Origin: Acidiferrum sp963771295
Lineage (GTDB): Bacteria; Acidobacteriota; Terriglobia; Acidiferrales; UBA7541
Direction of reading: 5' to 3'
NCBI GenBank assembly: GCA_963771295.1
Contig: CAVYTB010000013.1
Location: 682,001-746,000 of the forward strand
Length of the DNA stretch: 64,000 nucleotides
Notes under the pieces: model-generated
Seen by the model: only the letters and a program-made list of their open reading frames with translations
What the model was told of the DNA's origin: nothing
The model's database searches: none
Translations under genes and position numbers: made by a program
Shown here: positions 49,821 through 59,501 of the stretch, in pieces
Layout: each line of letters starts with the position of its first letter
Position numbering within the stretch: the first letter of the stretch is position 1

Positions 49821-52800
49821 TCATGATCCTGGCCGCTGAAATTGTCCAAGCACCCGTACCGTTACGATCTGGTGTGGCCGCAGCGAAACCTTCACCGACG
49901 AGTTCTCGACCGCCAGCTCTTTTGAATCCTCTTCCATGGCATTGCACAGCCACGCTCCTTGTAGCTGCAGCATGGGGAATCGCAGCATCGTCGTGCTCTC
50001 TCTTCCACCGGTTTCCAGTAGACGCAGCACTGTCCCGTTGCCATCGTCGGCCGCTTTCCAGGCCTCGACGACGACATCCGGTGCATCCACTTGCAGAAAG
50101 CTCAGTGGCACCGGCGCCAGTGGCCGGTCTGGATTCCCGACCTTATCCTGATCGATCACGTGATCCGTTTCCAACGGCGTCATCGCCGCTCGGCCGAATC
50201 GCGCCAGACTTTCGGGTGCCAGTTTCGCGCCGCTGGTCATCACGTAACGAAAAGTGGCTTCGCCGCCTTGCTCAGCGCGATAGTTCGTGTGCCAGTAATT
50301 GTTCATCACGTAGGAAAAGATTGTCGAACTCTTGGCAGTGAACGTCTCCGGCCAGACGCCCCGGTTGATGTCACCCAGTGTAACGAGCGGCGCGTTCACT
50401 GGAACGATCGCCACTTCCGCATCGCCAGCCGAAGCCTTCACCCAGTGTCCCACGCTGAACCACTCGAGGCCCGCACCCTTCAGCATGTCCTTGCTCGGAT
50501 CCACCCAGCCGTTCTGGATTTCGTAGCTGAAAGATGGCTTGGCCGACGCTACCGGAAACGCAAAATAGACCGCTTCTTTGTCGCGAATGGATTCCTTCGT
50601 AACATGATTCACGAACTCGATTTGTTTCTCGGCATCATACAAAACAATCTCGCTCCGCACCGATGGCGTGTGCACTCCCTTCGCCTCCACCTCAAGGATT
50701 TGCCCAAACGGAGTCTTCCTTACTCCGACAATGCGTCCCTCACGCGATGGCGAAATTTTCAATTCCGCCAACGGCAGCGACTTGCGCATGTAAACGATCT
50801 GCGTTGGCGTCTTTCCTCCGTCTTCCACGTACACATACTGATTGAAGCGGTACGGGCTTGCACCATCCACCAATTCTCGGTTCAGCTGTTTGTCCAGGAT
50901 GCTCTTCACCGCGCCTGTCGCGGCGTCCACTTGCACGCGGTAAAAGGAATTCTCAACGGTATCGGTCTCGACTGCCTGCCGTCCCTTTGCAGCCGCAGTG
51001 CTTTCGCTTTCCTCCTTGTGTTCCTCAAGGGCGTAACATTTAAAGCCCATTGCCGGAACGTCTGCCGCTAGAAACCGCACGTGCCTGTAACCCGGTCCCT
51101 CACTCAGAACTTCAAATGCCACCGGCGTCTTTTCGGGATATTCCTCAACAATGGTGCCATTGTTCAGATCCAGTTCCACAAGCCCGCTGCGCTGCCAACT
51201 CAGCGAATTGAAGACCATCAGCGATCCAGCCGGCATGTGAATCTGGTTCGCAATCTGGCTCAGCGACTGCTGCGCCAGTGAATTCACGGCCTGGCGGCTC
51301 TCCGCGACGTACTGATCCTTCGTTGCCAACTGACCGACAGACTCTTCGCTATCCGGGCGGTACACCGAATCCCACGAATCCCAAGTGTGTTCCGCGTACA
51401 GCATCAGATTCATCCAAATGCGGTCCAGCGTTTGCCGCGGCACAGCCAGAGTCGGATTCAGGTACCGCGAAACCGTCGACAATTGTTCAGCGGAAACCGC
51501 CCGCGTCTGATTGTTTCGGTCCATCGCTGTGTTCTTTGCATCCGCTCCTGCCCCGTCCTCCCAATACGGGCCGCCGTCTCCGGAAGCGGTCGCCAGTTGC
51601 GATCCATATTTCTGCTCGACATAACGAAAATAGTCGGGAAACGAGCTGAGAATGAATTTCGGATACGCGTACGCCGCATTCCACTGGGCAACAAATTCCG
51701 GTTCGCTCAAGCGAGCATCCGTGTTCTCCAATTGACTGCCGAACATGAGCACCGCATCCGGCTTGTACTCTGGGGCGGAAAATTGTTGCAAATAAGCGGG
51801 AAGCCCCTGGCGGCAATTGCCCACTTCCGGCGGCAAATCGCATACGAACCAAAGCTGCGAATACTGCCGAGTATTGGCCATCAATACTTTCGAGCCGTCC
51901 GGTCCTTCCCGCCAGAATGGTGACTTTTCATTCCATTTCCCGTACAACACGATTGGGCCGCGGTCGCTATTCGTGGCCTCCGCGAAATACCGGATGCCCG
52001 CGGCATTCAGCACCGAGGGATACGACCAGGTCACGCTCGGGACATCCGTGATGTTTGCATAGTCAAAAGGCATGCCTTCGGTCCGGTGCAGCGCGTGCGA
52101 GTATGACAGCGAACGAATCAGCTCCTCCAGGCTCGCATAGCCGGTCAGTAAGTTCGAATACTGCGCCGGCACGCTCACCTTGCCTTCGTGAATATATTGC
52201 AGTAGTCGTCTCCGCGCCGCCTCGTTGCGCGTCGCAAAATAGTCTTGCGCCACCCACGAACCGTCCAGACTGAATCGCATCTGGGGATGCGTCGGCAAGA
52301 AATCCAACAGCTTGTCGATGTTGCGGTTCTGCAATTCCGCAACCTTCGCCTGGTAGTCGGTGTAGCCAATGTCGAGATGGGCGTGCGGCACGAAATAGAT
52401 TGTCCATTTCCGCTCCGGGCTGACCTTCGCGTTTGATCGATACGTCTTGCCGCCGGTGTGAATCGCCACCTCCGCCATCACCTGTCCCGAGAATTCCGGC
52501 ACGTCGAAATCAATTCGCTCCTGTCCAAATTCGTTTGTGCCCGCCAGCGCCGCGTGAAAGTGTTTTCCTCCCATCGACAGATCGACAGTGCCCGGCTTGA
52601 GCTTGTCAGCAGTGGTGACGGTCACCCGCGTCACTTCGAACGTCTGATTTTCTCTTTCCCGGAAAAATACGCCGGGTTTCACGGCAGCCGATGGCAGCAC
52701 TCTTCTGTTGGGAGATTGCGTCAGTTTCAGTGCGTCATAAATCAACGACGCGCGGGTTCCTGGGTTGTCCGCGTCTTCAACCGCCGTCAGTACAAGTTTG

Positions 52801-53318
52801 TTTTCGTTGCCCTTAAAAAACTTCCCGGGCAAGTCGATTTCCAGCATGTCCCCGCCATAAATTGGCGAGTCGATGCGATCATCGCCCGGGTAGTAGCTGA
52901 TCTTGCGGTCGAAATAAAAACGCCCCTTGTGCCCGTTCAACTCAATCAGCAGGTCCGGCACGCTCGGATTCACAAGGAACACCGAAATGGTGAGCCGGTA
53001 GATTCCCGATGGCGCTTCCGGCAACGAAAAAAGAATTGTGTACGGCGTCTCTCGTTTGCCCGACGCGCCATTCACCCATGTGGTTTGCCATGCCGGCCAA
53101 TCCGCGTTCTTACTCTGGCCAATCGTGAATACCGGCTTCAGCGTATCGCTTTCCAGATCGAAATTGTGGCCGAACTCGCGCGACGTCTGATCAAACTCCC
53201 CCATCTGCCAGACAAGAATATTCTTCGCTGTCGTCTGCGCCGCAGCGCCGTGCGCGAACAACCCCAGCGTAAAGACCGCCAGGCTCGACAGATGGCACAC
53301 CCAGTTCCCAGTTGTCAT
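49821..53318 (-). CDS. Glycoside hydrolase family 38-type protein with lyase-like N-domain
   Basis: A 1165-residue secreted protein: signal peptide (1-28), then about 30-205 a beta domain like the rhamnogalacturonan lyase (PL4) C-terminal carbohydrate-binding module ('FTIGQSKNADWPAWQTTWVN', 'LLIELNGHKGRFYFDRKISY'), a linker, and from about 305 a GH38-like catalytic domain. 'YFVPHAHLDIGYTDYQ' gives metal ligands His312, His314 and Asp316; 'NITDVPSVTWSYPSVLNAAG' is the probable nucleophile-Asp region; 'LYAEHTWDSW' supplies a late His. The C-terminal part ('FYRVQVDAATGAVKSILDKQ') is the usual beta sandwich. Alpha-mannosidase activity is the default guess, but the nucleophile motif differs from classical GH38. 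The ATG at 53318 is preferred over an in-frame TTG at 53342. Confidence 0.8.
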   Translation of the reverse strand: MTTGNWVCHLSSLAVFTLGLFAHGAAAQTTAKNILVWQMGEFDQTSREFGHNFDLESDTLKPVFTIGQSKNADWPAWQTTWVNGASGKRETPYTILFSLPEAPSGIYRLTISVFLVNPSVPDLLIELNGHKGRFYFDRKISYYPGDDRIDSPIYGGDMLEIDLPGKFFKGNENKLVLTAVEDADNPGTRASLIYDALKLTQSPNRRVLPSAAVKPGVFFRERENQTFEVTRVTVTTADKLKPGTVDLSMGGKHFHAALAGTNEFGQERIDFDVPEFSGQVMAEVAIHTGGKTYRSNAKVSPERKWTIYFVPHAHLDIGYTDYQAKVAELQNRNIDKLLDFLPTHPQMRFSLDGSWVAQDYFATRNEAARRRLLQYIHEGKVSVPAQYSNLLTGYASLEELIRSLSYSHALHRTEGMPFDYANITDVPSVTWSYPSVLNAAGIRYFAEATNSDRGPIVLYGKWNEKSPFWREGPDGSKVLMANTRQYSQLWFVCDLPPEVGNCRQGLPAYLQQFSAPEYKPDAVLMFGSQLENTDARLSEPEFVAQWNAAYAYPKFILSSFPDYFRYVEQKYGSQLATASGDGGPYWEDGAGADAKNTAMDRNNQTRAVSAEQLSTVSRYLNPTLAVPRQTLDRIWMNLMLYAEHTWDSWDSVYRPDSEESVGQLATKDQYVAESRQAVNSLAQQSLSQIANQIHMPAGSLMVFNSLSWQRSGLVELDLNNGTIVEEYPEKTPVAFEVLSEGPGYRHVRFLAADVPAMGFKCYALEEHKEESESTAAAKGRQAVETDTVENSFYRVQVDAATGAVKSILDKQLNRELVDGASPYRFNQYVYVEDGGKTPTQIVYMRKSLPLAELKISPSREGRIVGVRKTPFGQILEVEAKGVHTPSVRSEIVLYDAEKQIEFVNHVTKESIRDKEAVYFAFPVASAKPSFSYEIQNGWVDPSKDMLKGAGLEWFSVGHWVKASAGDAEVAIVPVNAPLVTLGDINRGVWPETFTAKSSTIFSYVMNNYWHTNYRAEQGGEATFRYVMTSGAKLAPESLARFGRAAMTPLETDHVIDQDKVGNPDRPLAPVPLSFLQVDAPDVVVEAWKAADDGNGTVLRLLETGGRESTTMLRFPMLQLQGAWLCNAMEEDSKELAVENSSVKVSLRPHQIVTVRVLGQFQRPGS

Positions 53319-53342
53319 GGTTTCATCCCGTGGAATCGTCAA

Positions 53343-53382
53343 CAGTCTTGCTCAGTCTTGCTCAATCTTGCCCAACTCTGCA
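53343..53382 (+). repeat. Tandem 10-mer in a divergent promoter region
   Basis: CAGTCTTGCT is repeated twice exactly, followed by two degenerate copies (CAATCTTGCC, CAACTCTGCA), period 10 bases. It lies 24 bases upstream of the GH38 gene start. A period close to one helical turn could favour a bound protein, or it may be a simple slippage repeat. Confidence 0.5.
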
Positions 53383-53514
53383 AGGTCACCAGACGATCCG
53401 TTGCTGAATTGCTCGGCTGACAAGAATTCCAATTCCGCCCATCGCCAATGACAGCCGCGCATTGACATCCCCTTTTGCTCTGAATACGCTTCTAAATCTC
53501 GCATTGGAGTCATC

Positions 53515-55131
53515 ATGAACGCCGCAAAAGTCGCTCTGCTCGCTTTCACCACCACTCTGTCTCTTTCACCAGCCTCTTCTCAGCAGCCTCAGCACCATCA
53601 CGACGCCGCTGAAGAACTCGGCACCGTCTCCTTCTCTACCTCCTGCGCTCCCGCAGTCCAATCCCAATTCGAGCGCGGCGTCGCCCTTCTGTATTCCTTC
53701 GAGTACGAAGTAGCCGACTCCCAATTCGCGGAAGTCGCCAAGAAAGATCCGCGGTGCGCTATGGCTTACTGGGGGCAAGCAATGACCCTTTACCACCAGC
53801 TCTGGAATCGCCCCAGCAAAACCGACCTCGCCCAAGGCGCCCAACTCCTCGCCAAAGCTCGCTCCCTCAACCCACCGACCGCCCGCGAACGCGACTACAT
53901 CCTGGCGCTCTCCGTTTTCTACTCTGACACCGATAGACTCGACCACAATCAGCGTGCCGACGCTTACGCCAAAGCCATGCAAGGCGTCTACGAACGCAAT
54001 CCCAACGACCACGAAGCCGCCATCTTTTACGCCCTCTCGCTTCTCGCCTCAGGTCCCGACCGCGACCCCAATCTCACCAACGCCAAACTCGCCGTTGCCA
54101 TTCTCAACAAACTTTACGATCAGCAACCAAATCATCCCGGTATCGCGCACTACATCATCCACAGTTGCGACAATCCCGCGATGGCCAGCCTCGCGCTTCC
54201 TGCCGCGCGCAAATATGCCAGCATTGCGCCGTCTTCCCCTCACGCCGTGCACATGCCTTCTCACATCTTTGCGCGCCTCGGACTTTGGCAGGACGACATT
54301 GACTCCAACCTCGCCGCCATTCGCGTCGCTGATAGCATGGCTGCGCATCATCACGTGATGCATCACAAGGTGCATTCCATGGACTTCCTCGAATACGCGT
54401 ACATGCAAATCGGCGACGACGCCAGCGCCAAAGCGACCATCGAGCAGATCGCAGCGATTCCTACCGAACAGATGGATCCCGAATTTGGAAATTATTTGCT
54501 GATCCGCCAGGCGGAAGGGCCCGTCAAGTACGCTCTCGAGCGCCGCCAGTGGATACAAGCGTTGGGTCTGCAACCCAACGCTGCCGCGCCGCCCGACGTT
54601 CAGTTGGTCACCTACTGGGGGCGCGCCGTTGCCGCTGGCCATCTTCACGACGCAGCCGCCGCGCAGGACGCGCTGAAGCATTACGATGAACTACTCGAAG
54701 CCACCCGCAAGGGTCCTCGGCCCTACATCGCCGAAGGCCTGAAGAACGAACACCAACTTGTGCAAGCCTGGGCCGCTTACGCCGCGGGCAACTCCGGCGA
54801 TGCGATTCGCCTGCTGCGCGCCGTTGCCGACGATCAGGACAAAGTTGGCAAAGGCGAAACCGAACTGCCCGCCCGCGAAATGCTTGCTGACATGTTGCTC
54901 GACCTGCAACGTCCGCAAGAAGCCCTGACCGAATACGAAATTTCCCTGCGTACCGACCCCAATCGCTTCAACGGTCTCTACGGCGCGGCGCAGGCCGCCT
55001 TGCAGCTCCAACAAAAAGAGAAAGCGGCCACCTACTACACTCAGTTGCTGAAAAATTGCGAAGGCATCCGATCCGATCGCCCCGAGCTGGCCCAAGCCAA
55101 AACCCTGCTCGCCTCTGCGGGCGGTATGTAG
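53515..55131 (+). CDS. Secreted TPR protein with histidine clusters
   Basis: A 538-residue secreted protein: signal peptide (about 1-22), a His-rich start ('QQPQHHHDAAEE'), then TPR-like helices ('GVALLYSFEYEVADSQFAEV', 'MAYWGQAMTLYHQLWNRP', 'LPAREMLADMLLDLQRPQEA', 'LYGAAQAALQLQQKEKAATY'). The middle has more His clusters ('GIAHYIIHSCDNP', 'HAVHMPSHIFARLG', 'MAAHHHVMHHKVHSM'), which together could bind a metal. I know this as a conserved TPR family in acidobacteria and proteobacteria without a proven role. The ATG has GGAG upstream. It stands alone. Confidence 0.75.
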   Translation: MNAAKVALLAFTTTLSLSPASSQQPQHHHDAAEELGTVSFSTSCAPAVQSQFERGVALLYSFEYEVADSQFAEVAKKDPRCAMAYWGQAMTLYHQLWNRPSKTDLAQGAQLLAKARSLNPPTARERDYILALSVFYSDTDRLDHNQRADAYAKAMQGVYERNPNDHEAAIFYALSLLASGPDRDPNLTNAKLAVAILNKLYDQQPNHPGIAHYIIHSCDNPAMASLALPAARKYASIAPSSPHAVHMPSHIFARLGLWQDDIDSNLAAIRVADSMAAHHHVMHHKVHSMDFLEYAYMQIGDDASAKATIEQIAAIPTEQMDPEFGNYLLIRQAEGPVKYALERRQWIQALGLQPNAAAPPDVQLVTYWGRAVAAGHLHDAAAAQDALKHYDELLEATRKGPRPYIAEGLKNEHQLVQAWAAYAAGNSGDAIRLLRAVADDQDKVGKGETELPAREMLADMLLDLQRPQEALTEYEISLRTDPNRFNGLYGAAQAALQLQQKEKAATYYTQLLKNCEGIRSDRPELAQAKTLLASAGGM

Positions 55132-55603
55132 CCGCGCAGCTTCTGGTTACCTCAGCATCGCTGCAGGATTGCAGACCATCACCGGCCGGCTTCGCAAAGC
55201 GAAGCGCTCCCCACACCCGAGTTGGTACTAGGAGCAAGATGTCCGGTAACGCCTGCCGGCTCAACCGGTCGTTGCAACACCATCTAACGAGTTGATCGGA
55301 CAATACTTCTCCTGAAGAGGGGATCTGTTTGGCCGCACTCGGTCAAAACCTAGCCAGGGCAGCGTTCCGACTGATCTAACCTAGCGAGGGGTTTTAGCTT
55401 TTGTTTTCAACGCAAAGTGGGTTCTGAAGGTAACCTCGCCCGCCGAATACGTAATCTATGGTCAGAGGACAGGCAACAAAGTATCAATTAAACCAAACGA
55501 CCGCGATTTATTAGGCAAGACGTAGGCTTCCTTTGAAACAATCGCATTGCCAATCCGCAAGCTAGGATTTACAACTAGGCCGCCCTCGCTTGGCGACACA
55601 AGT
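55132..55603. other. Gene-poor intergenic region
   Basis: 472 bases with no convincing frame, repeat or hairpin. A/T content rises towards the right end, as in the next stretch. Confidence 0.45.
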
Positions 55604-55987
55604 TCATCTCAGAGAAATCACTACACGGGTCATGTTTCCACCGGGGGATTCAAACTGACGGGCCGCGGTTCCATCTCTCTTAACTTCGTCCAAGATTTGC
55701 TGAGCCGCGGCGTCACTTCTCAATCGAGTGCGAAGATAGCTGAAAGTAAAGGTTTCGTCCCCATCGTATTCTTGGGGGCGGGTGTCACCGTACAACACAA
55801 GACGATACTGCCTAGCTTCCATGCGCGGACTCTTAGCGGGGCGGCGCTCTTCTTCATCGGGCACGCGGCGGAGCCGGGCTTCGGCTCCGGCTTCACGGGC
55901 TGCTTCGCTGATGGCTTTAGCAAGCGCCTCTATGGAGCCGTCACGAGAGCAAAACGCAACGAGAATGTTTGCTTTAGGCTCTGGCAT
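55604..55987 (-). CDS. Flavodoxin/WrbA-like fragment or short protein
   Basis: A 127-residue frame. The first 45 residues ('ANILVAFCSRDGSIEALAKA', 'SEAAREAGAEARLRRVPDEE') look like the opening of WrbA-type flavodoxins: strand, phosphate-binding loop and helix. The rest ('RLVLYGDTRPQEYDGDETFT', 'SDAAAQQILDEVKRDGTAAR') does not match the family, which is normally about 200 residues and has 'FGTPTRFGNM' at this distance. So either a short diverged protein or a decayed and fused fragment. AGGA precedes the ATG at 55987; the frame is open upstream without family features. Confidence 0.4.
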   Translation of the reverse strand: MPEPKANILVAFCSRDGSIEALAKAISEAAREAGAEARLRRVPDEEERRPAKSPRMEARQYRLVLYGDTRPQEYDGDETFTFSYLRTRLRSDAAAQQILDEVKRDGTAARQFESPGGNMTRVVISLR

Positions 55988-56798
55988 CGACAATTCCTTG
56001 AATCTGAACGTTTCCTTTAACCCAATCTTAAGATGTGGGCAACAAGCACGAAGTTCCAAAAAAAAGGGGCTAACGGGTCTCCCTTCCCCTCGAACGTTGT
56101 CCGGATGGGTCAGCAAGCTGGAAGTTATGACCAAGAGTCGTGATAGGTCTCGATTAACCTCCCAAGAATGTATCAGTACCAGTTCTAACCGCGGTCGGTC
56201 ATTCTCCGGTGTTATTCCTAGGTATCGGGCTCCGCGATTGAGCAGAAGGGCAAGCAAAAGAACCAAACGGACCATACCTTGAGTAGTGGAATCGCCCCTA
56301 ACGGTCTAATGTTCCGAATAAGCCGGATAGCGCAAACGACAAATAGACGATCGTTCGACGAGAGGTAAGTCACCGACCATCGCCAGGATCAGCAACGGGC
56401 CGAACGTAAAACCCAAGAAAATACCGAACATTAACGTATGCTCGCGCACCCAAAGGAGCGGAGTGAGCGGGTTCTCGGATCCTTTCCCCGTCTTTCTGCA
56501 CCAATTTATTAATTTAACGCCTTCATTTATAGCTCGAGATGTGATAAACGTGACGAGACTCAGAGGCATCTCCCAGTCCCGCCCAATTTTGGCCCTCATT
56601 GCGAAATGCGAGTGCTAGCCCCGTATTTACGGTGACAGGTAGAACGTAGGAGATACACAGCCGATGAGACCTTCTCCGTGATGATCATGGCTATCGAGGG
56701 AATTTCGTTGCTGGGAACTTGACGAGTTACAGAGCGATTGAAATTCGGCGAGGTCCCATTTGACAAGTCTGAGCGGGCATCACCAAAAGGAGGAAGAT
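55988..56798. other. Gene-poor region with one possible small membrane ORF
   Basis: 811 bases upstream of the SYLF gene. A minus-strand frame at 56306-56599 could encode 97 residues with one hydrophobic helix ('FGIFLGFTFGPLLILAMVG'); it has no good ribosome binding site and I leave it as a possibility. Otherwise I see nothing. Confidence 0.35.
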
Positions 56799-57530
56799 AT
56801 GTTGAATCGACACCGAGAGTTAACGGGAATAGCGTTGCTGGCCTTTGCGGTTCTGTGTCTAAGTATTCCGAACGTCTCGATTGCGGCGGATGACGAGAAG
56901 GAGCAGGAACGAGTAAAAGAATCGGGCGAGGTAATGAAGGAGCTTCTTTCGTCATCCAGCGGCGTTCCCATCAGTGTGCTGAACAAGGCGGAGTGCGTTA
57001 TCGTTCTCCCGTCCGTAAAGAAGGCTGGATTCATTATTGCGGGCCAGTATGGTAAGGGTGTGATGACGTGCCGGGGAGGAGAAAATTTTGACGGGCCGTG
57101 GAGCGCCCCAGCGATGATGCAATCGGCTGGCGGAAGTTTTGGTCTTCAGGCTGGCGGCCAGGCTTCCGACTTCGTCATTCTAGTAATGAATGACAAGGGA
57201 GCGCGCGCCCTGATGAAGGGGAAAGCTAAGCTCGGTGCCGATGCCAGTATCGCCGCCGGTCCCGTTGGGCGGGAAGCGGAAGCCTCCACGAACGCGGCGA
57301 TGAGTGCACAGATGCTCTCTTATTCCAGAGCGCAGGGCGTGTTTGCTGGGGTTTCTCTGGAAGGATCGTCACTTGGACCCGATGACGACGCAAATAAAGA
57401 CCTGTATGGAAAGAAAGTGACTGCCACAGAGATCATTAGCGGCCAAGCCGGACCACCACCCGCGTCCGCGAAGGAATTGCTCGCGGTACTCACTGCCAAG
57501 TCGCCCAAGAACGAATCAAAAGGAAAGTAA
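56799..57530 (+). CDS. SYLF (Ysc84/DUF500) domain secreted protein
   Basis: A 243-residue protein: signal peptide (about 1-26), a charged helix ('DDEKEQERVKESGEVMKELL') and a SYLF domain with 'VLNKAECVIVLPSVKKAGFI', 'GQYGKGVMTCRGGENFDGPW', 'GGSFGLQAGGQASDFVILVM' and 'QGVFAGVSLEGSSLGPDDDA'. SYLF domains bind phosphoinositides in eukaryotes; bacterial members are exported and their ligand is unknown. The ATG at 56799 has GGAGGA just upstream. The gene is followed by the minus-strand tRNA. Confidence 0.85.
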   Translation: MLNRHRELTGIALLAFAVLCLSIPNVSIAADDEKEQERVKESGEVMKELLSSSSGVPISVLNKAECVIVLPSVKKAGFIIAGQYGKGVMTCRGGENFDGPWSAPAMMQSAGGSFGLQAGGQASDFVILVMNDKGARALMKGKAKLGADASIAAGPVGREAEASTNAAMSAQMLSYSRAQGVFAGVSLEGSSLGPDDDANKDLYGKKVTATEIISGQAGPPPASAKELLAVLTAKSPKNESKGK

Positions 57531-57545
57531 TCGGTGTTTGTACAA

Positions 57546-57621
57546 TGGTGGACGAGAAGGGATTCGAACCCTCGGCCTCCTCGTTGCGAACGAGGCGCTC
57601 TCCCAGCTGAGCTACTCGCCC
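57546..57621 (-). tRNA. tRNA-Ala (CGC)
   Basis: Full cloverleaf on the minus strand, 76 bases with encoded CCA: acceptor GGGCGAG/CTCGTCC (one G-U pair), D-arm 'TAGCTCAGCTGGGAGAGC', anticodon stem CCTCG/CGAGG around loop TTCGCAA (anticodon CGC, codon GCG), T-arm 'GAGGGTTCGAATCCCTT'. The discriminator base is A, and G3-U70, the alanine identity pair, is present. Confidence 0.97.
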
Positions 57622-57768
57622 ACGAGTAGCAACCATTAAAGTTTAGCAGACGACGAACCGCTTTCCAAGAAACCGCAGCCCGAAGTTTCAACGCCGGCAT
57701 CGCACAAAGCAAAACGGGCGCCGCAATGACGCCCGTCTCGCGATTCAAGCCTTGAACAGAGCAGGGAA

Positions 57769-59382
57769 TTACGGTTGGTCAGAACCCGCCCCGCTGCGCT
57801 GTGCCACAACCTTGCGTGCGTTCTCATACAGCGCACGCGCCTGCGGTAGCGCCTCTACGGCCTTCTGCACCTGCGGATCGGCTTCCAGCAGCACCTTGAA
57901 TCCTTCCTGGGTTCCAAACGCCGACATAAACACTTCCTGCTTGATCTTGCGCTTGATCCAGTCCTGGTTCTCCGCCATTTCCGGCTCGGTGAAGCGGATA
58001 TTGTGCTTGCTCAGGTAGTCGCGGAATTCGTGCATCACGTTGTCGTCCACTTCAAAGCTGTGCGTGATGCTCGGCTTGGTCCCCAAAAAGAAGCGAGTGA
58101 AATCGCCCACGCCCTGCTCCGAGGGAACAAACACGGAGTCACGGAACAGTGTCTCCTGGAACTTGTCCAGCTTCGGCGCATCCACCACGATGTCCGGCGT
58201 AATTCCGCCGCCACCGGTAACTTGCCGCCCGCTGTCTGTCTGCCGAATCTCCGACGGATGGTCCGGCACTTTGCGCTCGTAGTGATATTCGTACAGCGAC
58301 ATAGCCTTGTAGTCGCGCTGAATCAGCCGGCCCGAAGGTGTGTAGTACCTCGCCGTCGTCAGCGCCAGTCCGGTGCTCTCCGAAAGCGGCGTCACCGTTT
58401 GCACCAGTCCCTTGCCGAACGTAGTCTCGCCAACAACCAGCCCGCGGTCATGGTCCTGCACCGCGCCGGTAACAATTTCCGCCGCTGAAGCGGAGTTGTT
58501 ATTCACCAAGATCACCAGCGGCACAGTCATGCCCTGATTCCCGCGGATCGCCACGAACCGCCGCTCCGGAGCATTCCGCCCGTGATACGACACGATCAGT
58601 TGACCCTTATCCAGGAACATGTCGCCCACCGCTACAGCTTCATTCAGCAAGCCGCCTGGATTCCCGCGCATGTCCAGCACAATGCCGTCCAACGAATTCG
58701 CGCCCAGTTGCTTCAACGCATCCGCGATTTCGCGATCAGTCGTTTCGTTAAATTGCGAAAGCCGTATGTAGCCAACCCCCGGCTTCATCAGGAACGCAAT
58801 GTCCACGGAGTGGCGCGGAATCTCATCGCGCGTAACGGTGAACACCAGCGGATCGGTGTAGCCTTCGCGGGTCACCGTAATCTTCACCACCGTGCCCTTG
58901 GGGCCCTTCAGCATGTCCGCCACTTCGGTGGTGGAAAGCCCGTCCGTCGCCTTGTCGTCCACCTTGGAAATCACGTCTCCCGGCCGCAGCCCGGCATTGT
59001 ACGCGGGCGCGCCCACGTAAGGAGACACCACCACGGTGCGATTGTCGCGCGGCGCTACCACCATTCCCACGCCATAGTATTTCCCGCGCTGATCTTCCCT
59101 CAGCAGCGCGAATTGCCGTTGATCAAAGAAATTCGAGTGCGGATCCAGCATCCGCAGCATGCCCGGGATTGCTCCCTGGTACACGGTCTTATCCACATCC
59201 ACCGGCTCGGCATAGTTGCTCTGCACCACGTCCAGAACTTTCGTGAAATCGCGCACCGCGGTTTGCGTGTCGTCTGCCGAAGAGCTCGTTGCTCGCACGG
59301 ACGGTCCATAGATGCCGCCAAGTATGGCCGAAATGGCCAGGACGGCGATGACTACCAATAGGCCGCGACGTTCAGGATTCAT
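57769..59382 (-). CDS. ctpA: C-terminal processing protease (S41, CtpA type)
   Basis: A 537-residue periplasmic protease: N-terminal membrane/signal helix (about 8-26), cap helices, PDZ domain (about 102-172, 'YYGVGMVV', 'PAYNAGLRPGDVISKV') and S41 catalytic domain with 'DGIVLDMRGNPGGLLNEAV', nucleophile Ser299 in 'NNNSASAAEIVTGA' and base Lys324 in 'TTFGKGLVQTV' (spacing of 25, as in the family). It trims C-termini of periplasmic proteins. A C-terminal extension of about 140 residues ('FTRFFLGTKPSITHSFEVDD' and after) is usual in acidobacterial members. GAGGG precedes the ATG at 59382. It is divergent from the tat operon. Confidence 0.92.
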   Translation of the reverse strand: MNPERRGLLVVIAVLAISAILGGIYGPSVRATSSSADDTQTAVRDFTKVLDVVQSNYAEPVDVDKTVYQGAIPGMLRMLDPHSNFFDQRQFALLREDQRGKYYGVGMVVAPRDNRTVVVSPYVGAPAYNAGLRPGDVISKVDDKATDGLSTTEVADMLKGPKGTVVKITVTREGYTDPLVFTVTRDEIPRHSVDIAFLMKPGVGYIRLSQFNETTDREIADALKQLGANSLDGIVLDMRGNPGGLLNEAVAVGDMFLDKGQLIVSYHGRNAPERRFVAIRGNQGMTVPLVILVNNNSASAAEIVTGAVQDHDRGLVVGETTFGKGLVQTVTPLSESTGLALTTARYYTPSGRLIQRDYKAMSLYEYHYERKVPDHPSEIRQTDSGRQVTGGGGITPDIVVDAPKLDKFQETLFRDSVFVPSEQGVGDFTRFFLGTKPSITHSFEVDDNVMHEFRDYLSKHNIRFTEPEMAENQDWIKRKIKQEVFMSAFGTQEGFKVLLEADPQVQKAVEALPQARALYENARKVVAQRSGAGSDQP

Positions 59383-59501
59383 TGATTTCCCTCTATTTGA
59401 CCTAAAATCCGATTGTAACATGACATCCGCCAACTGTCGTTTGACACCGTTGGCTACCCTTTCTATGATGCAGACAGGGCATAATTGGATCGTTCTGAAC
59501 T

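Noticed and set aside
50091..53420. Two long plus-strand frames (326 and 320 codons) opposite the GH38 gene
   Set aside because: Both are shadows of the GH38 reading frame and lack starts with ribosome binding sites.
58582..59361. Plus-strand frame (259 codons) opposite ctpA
   Set aside because: Arg/His-rich shadow of the protease gene, without domain features.
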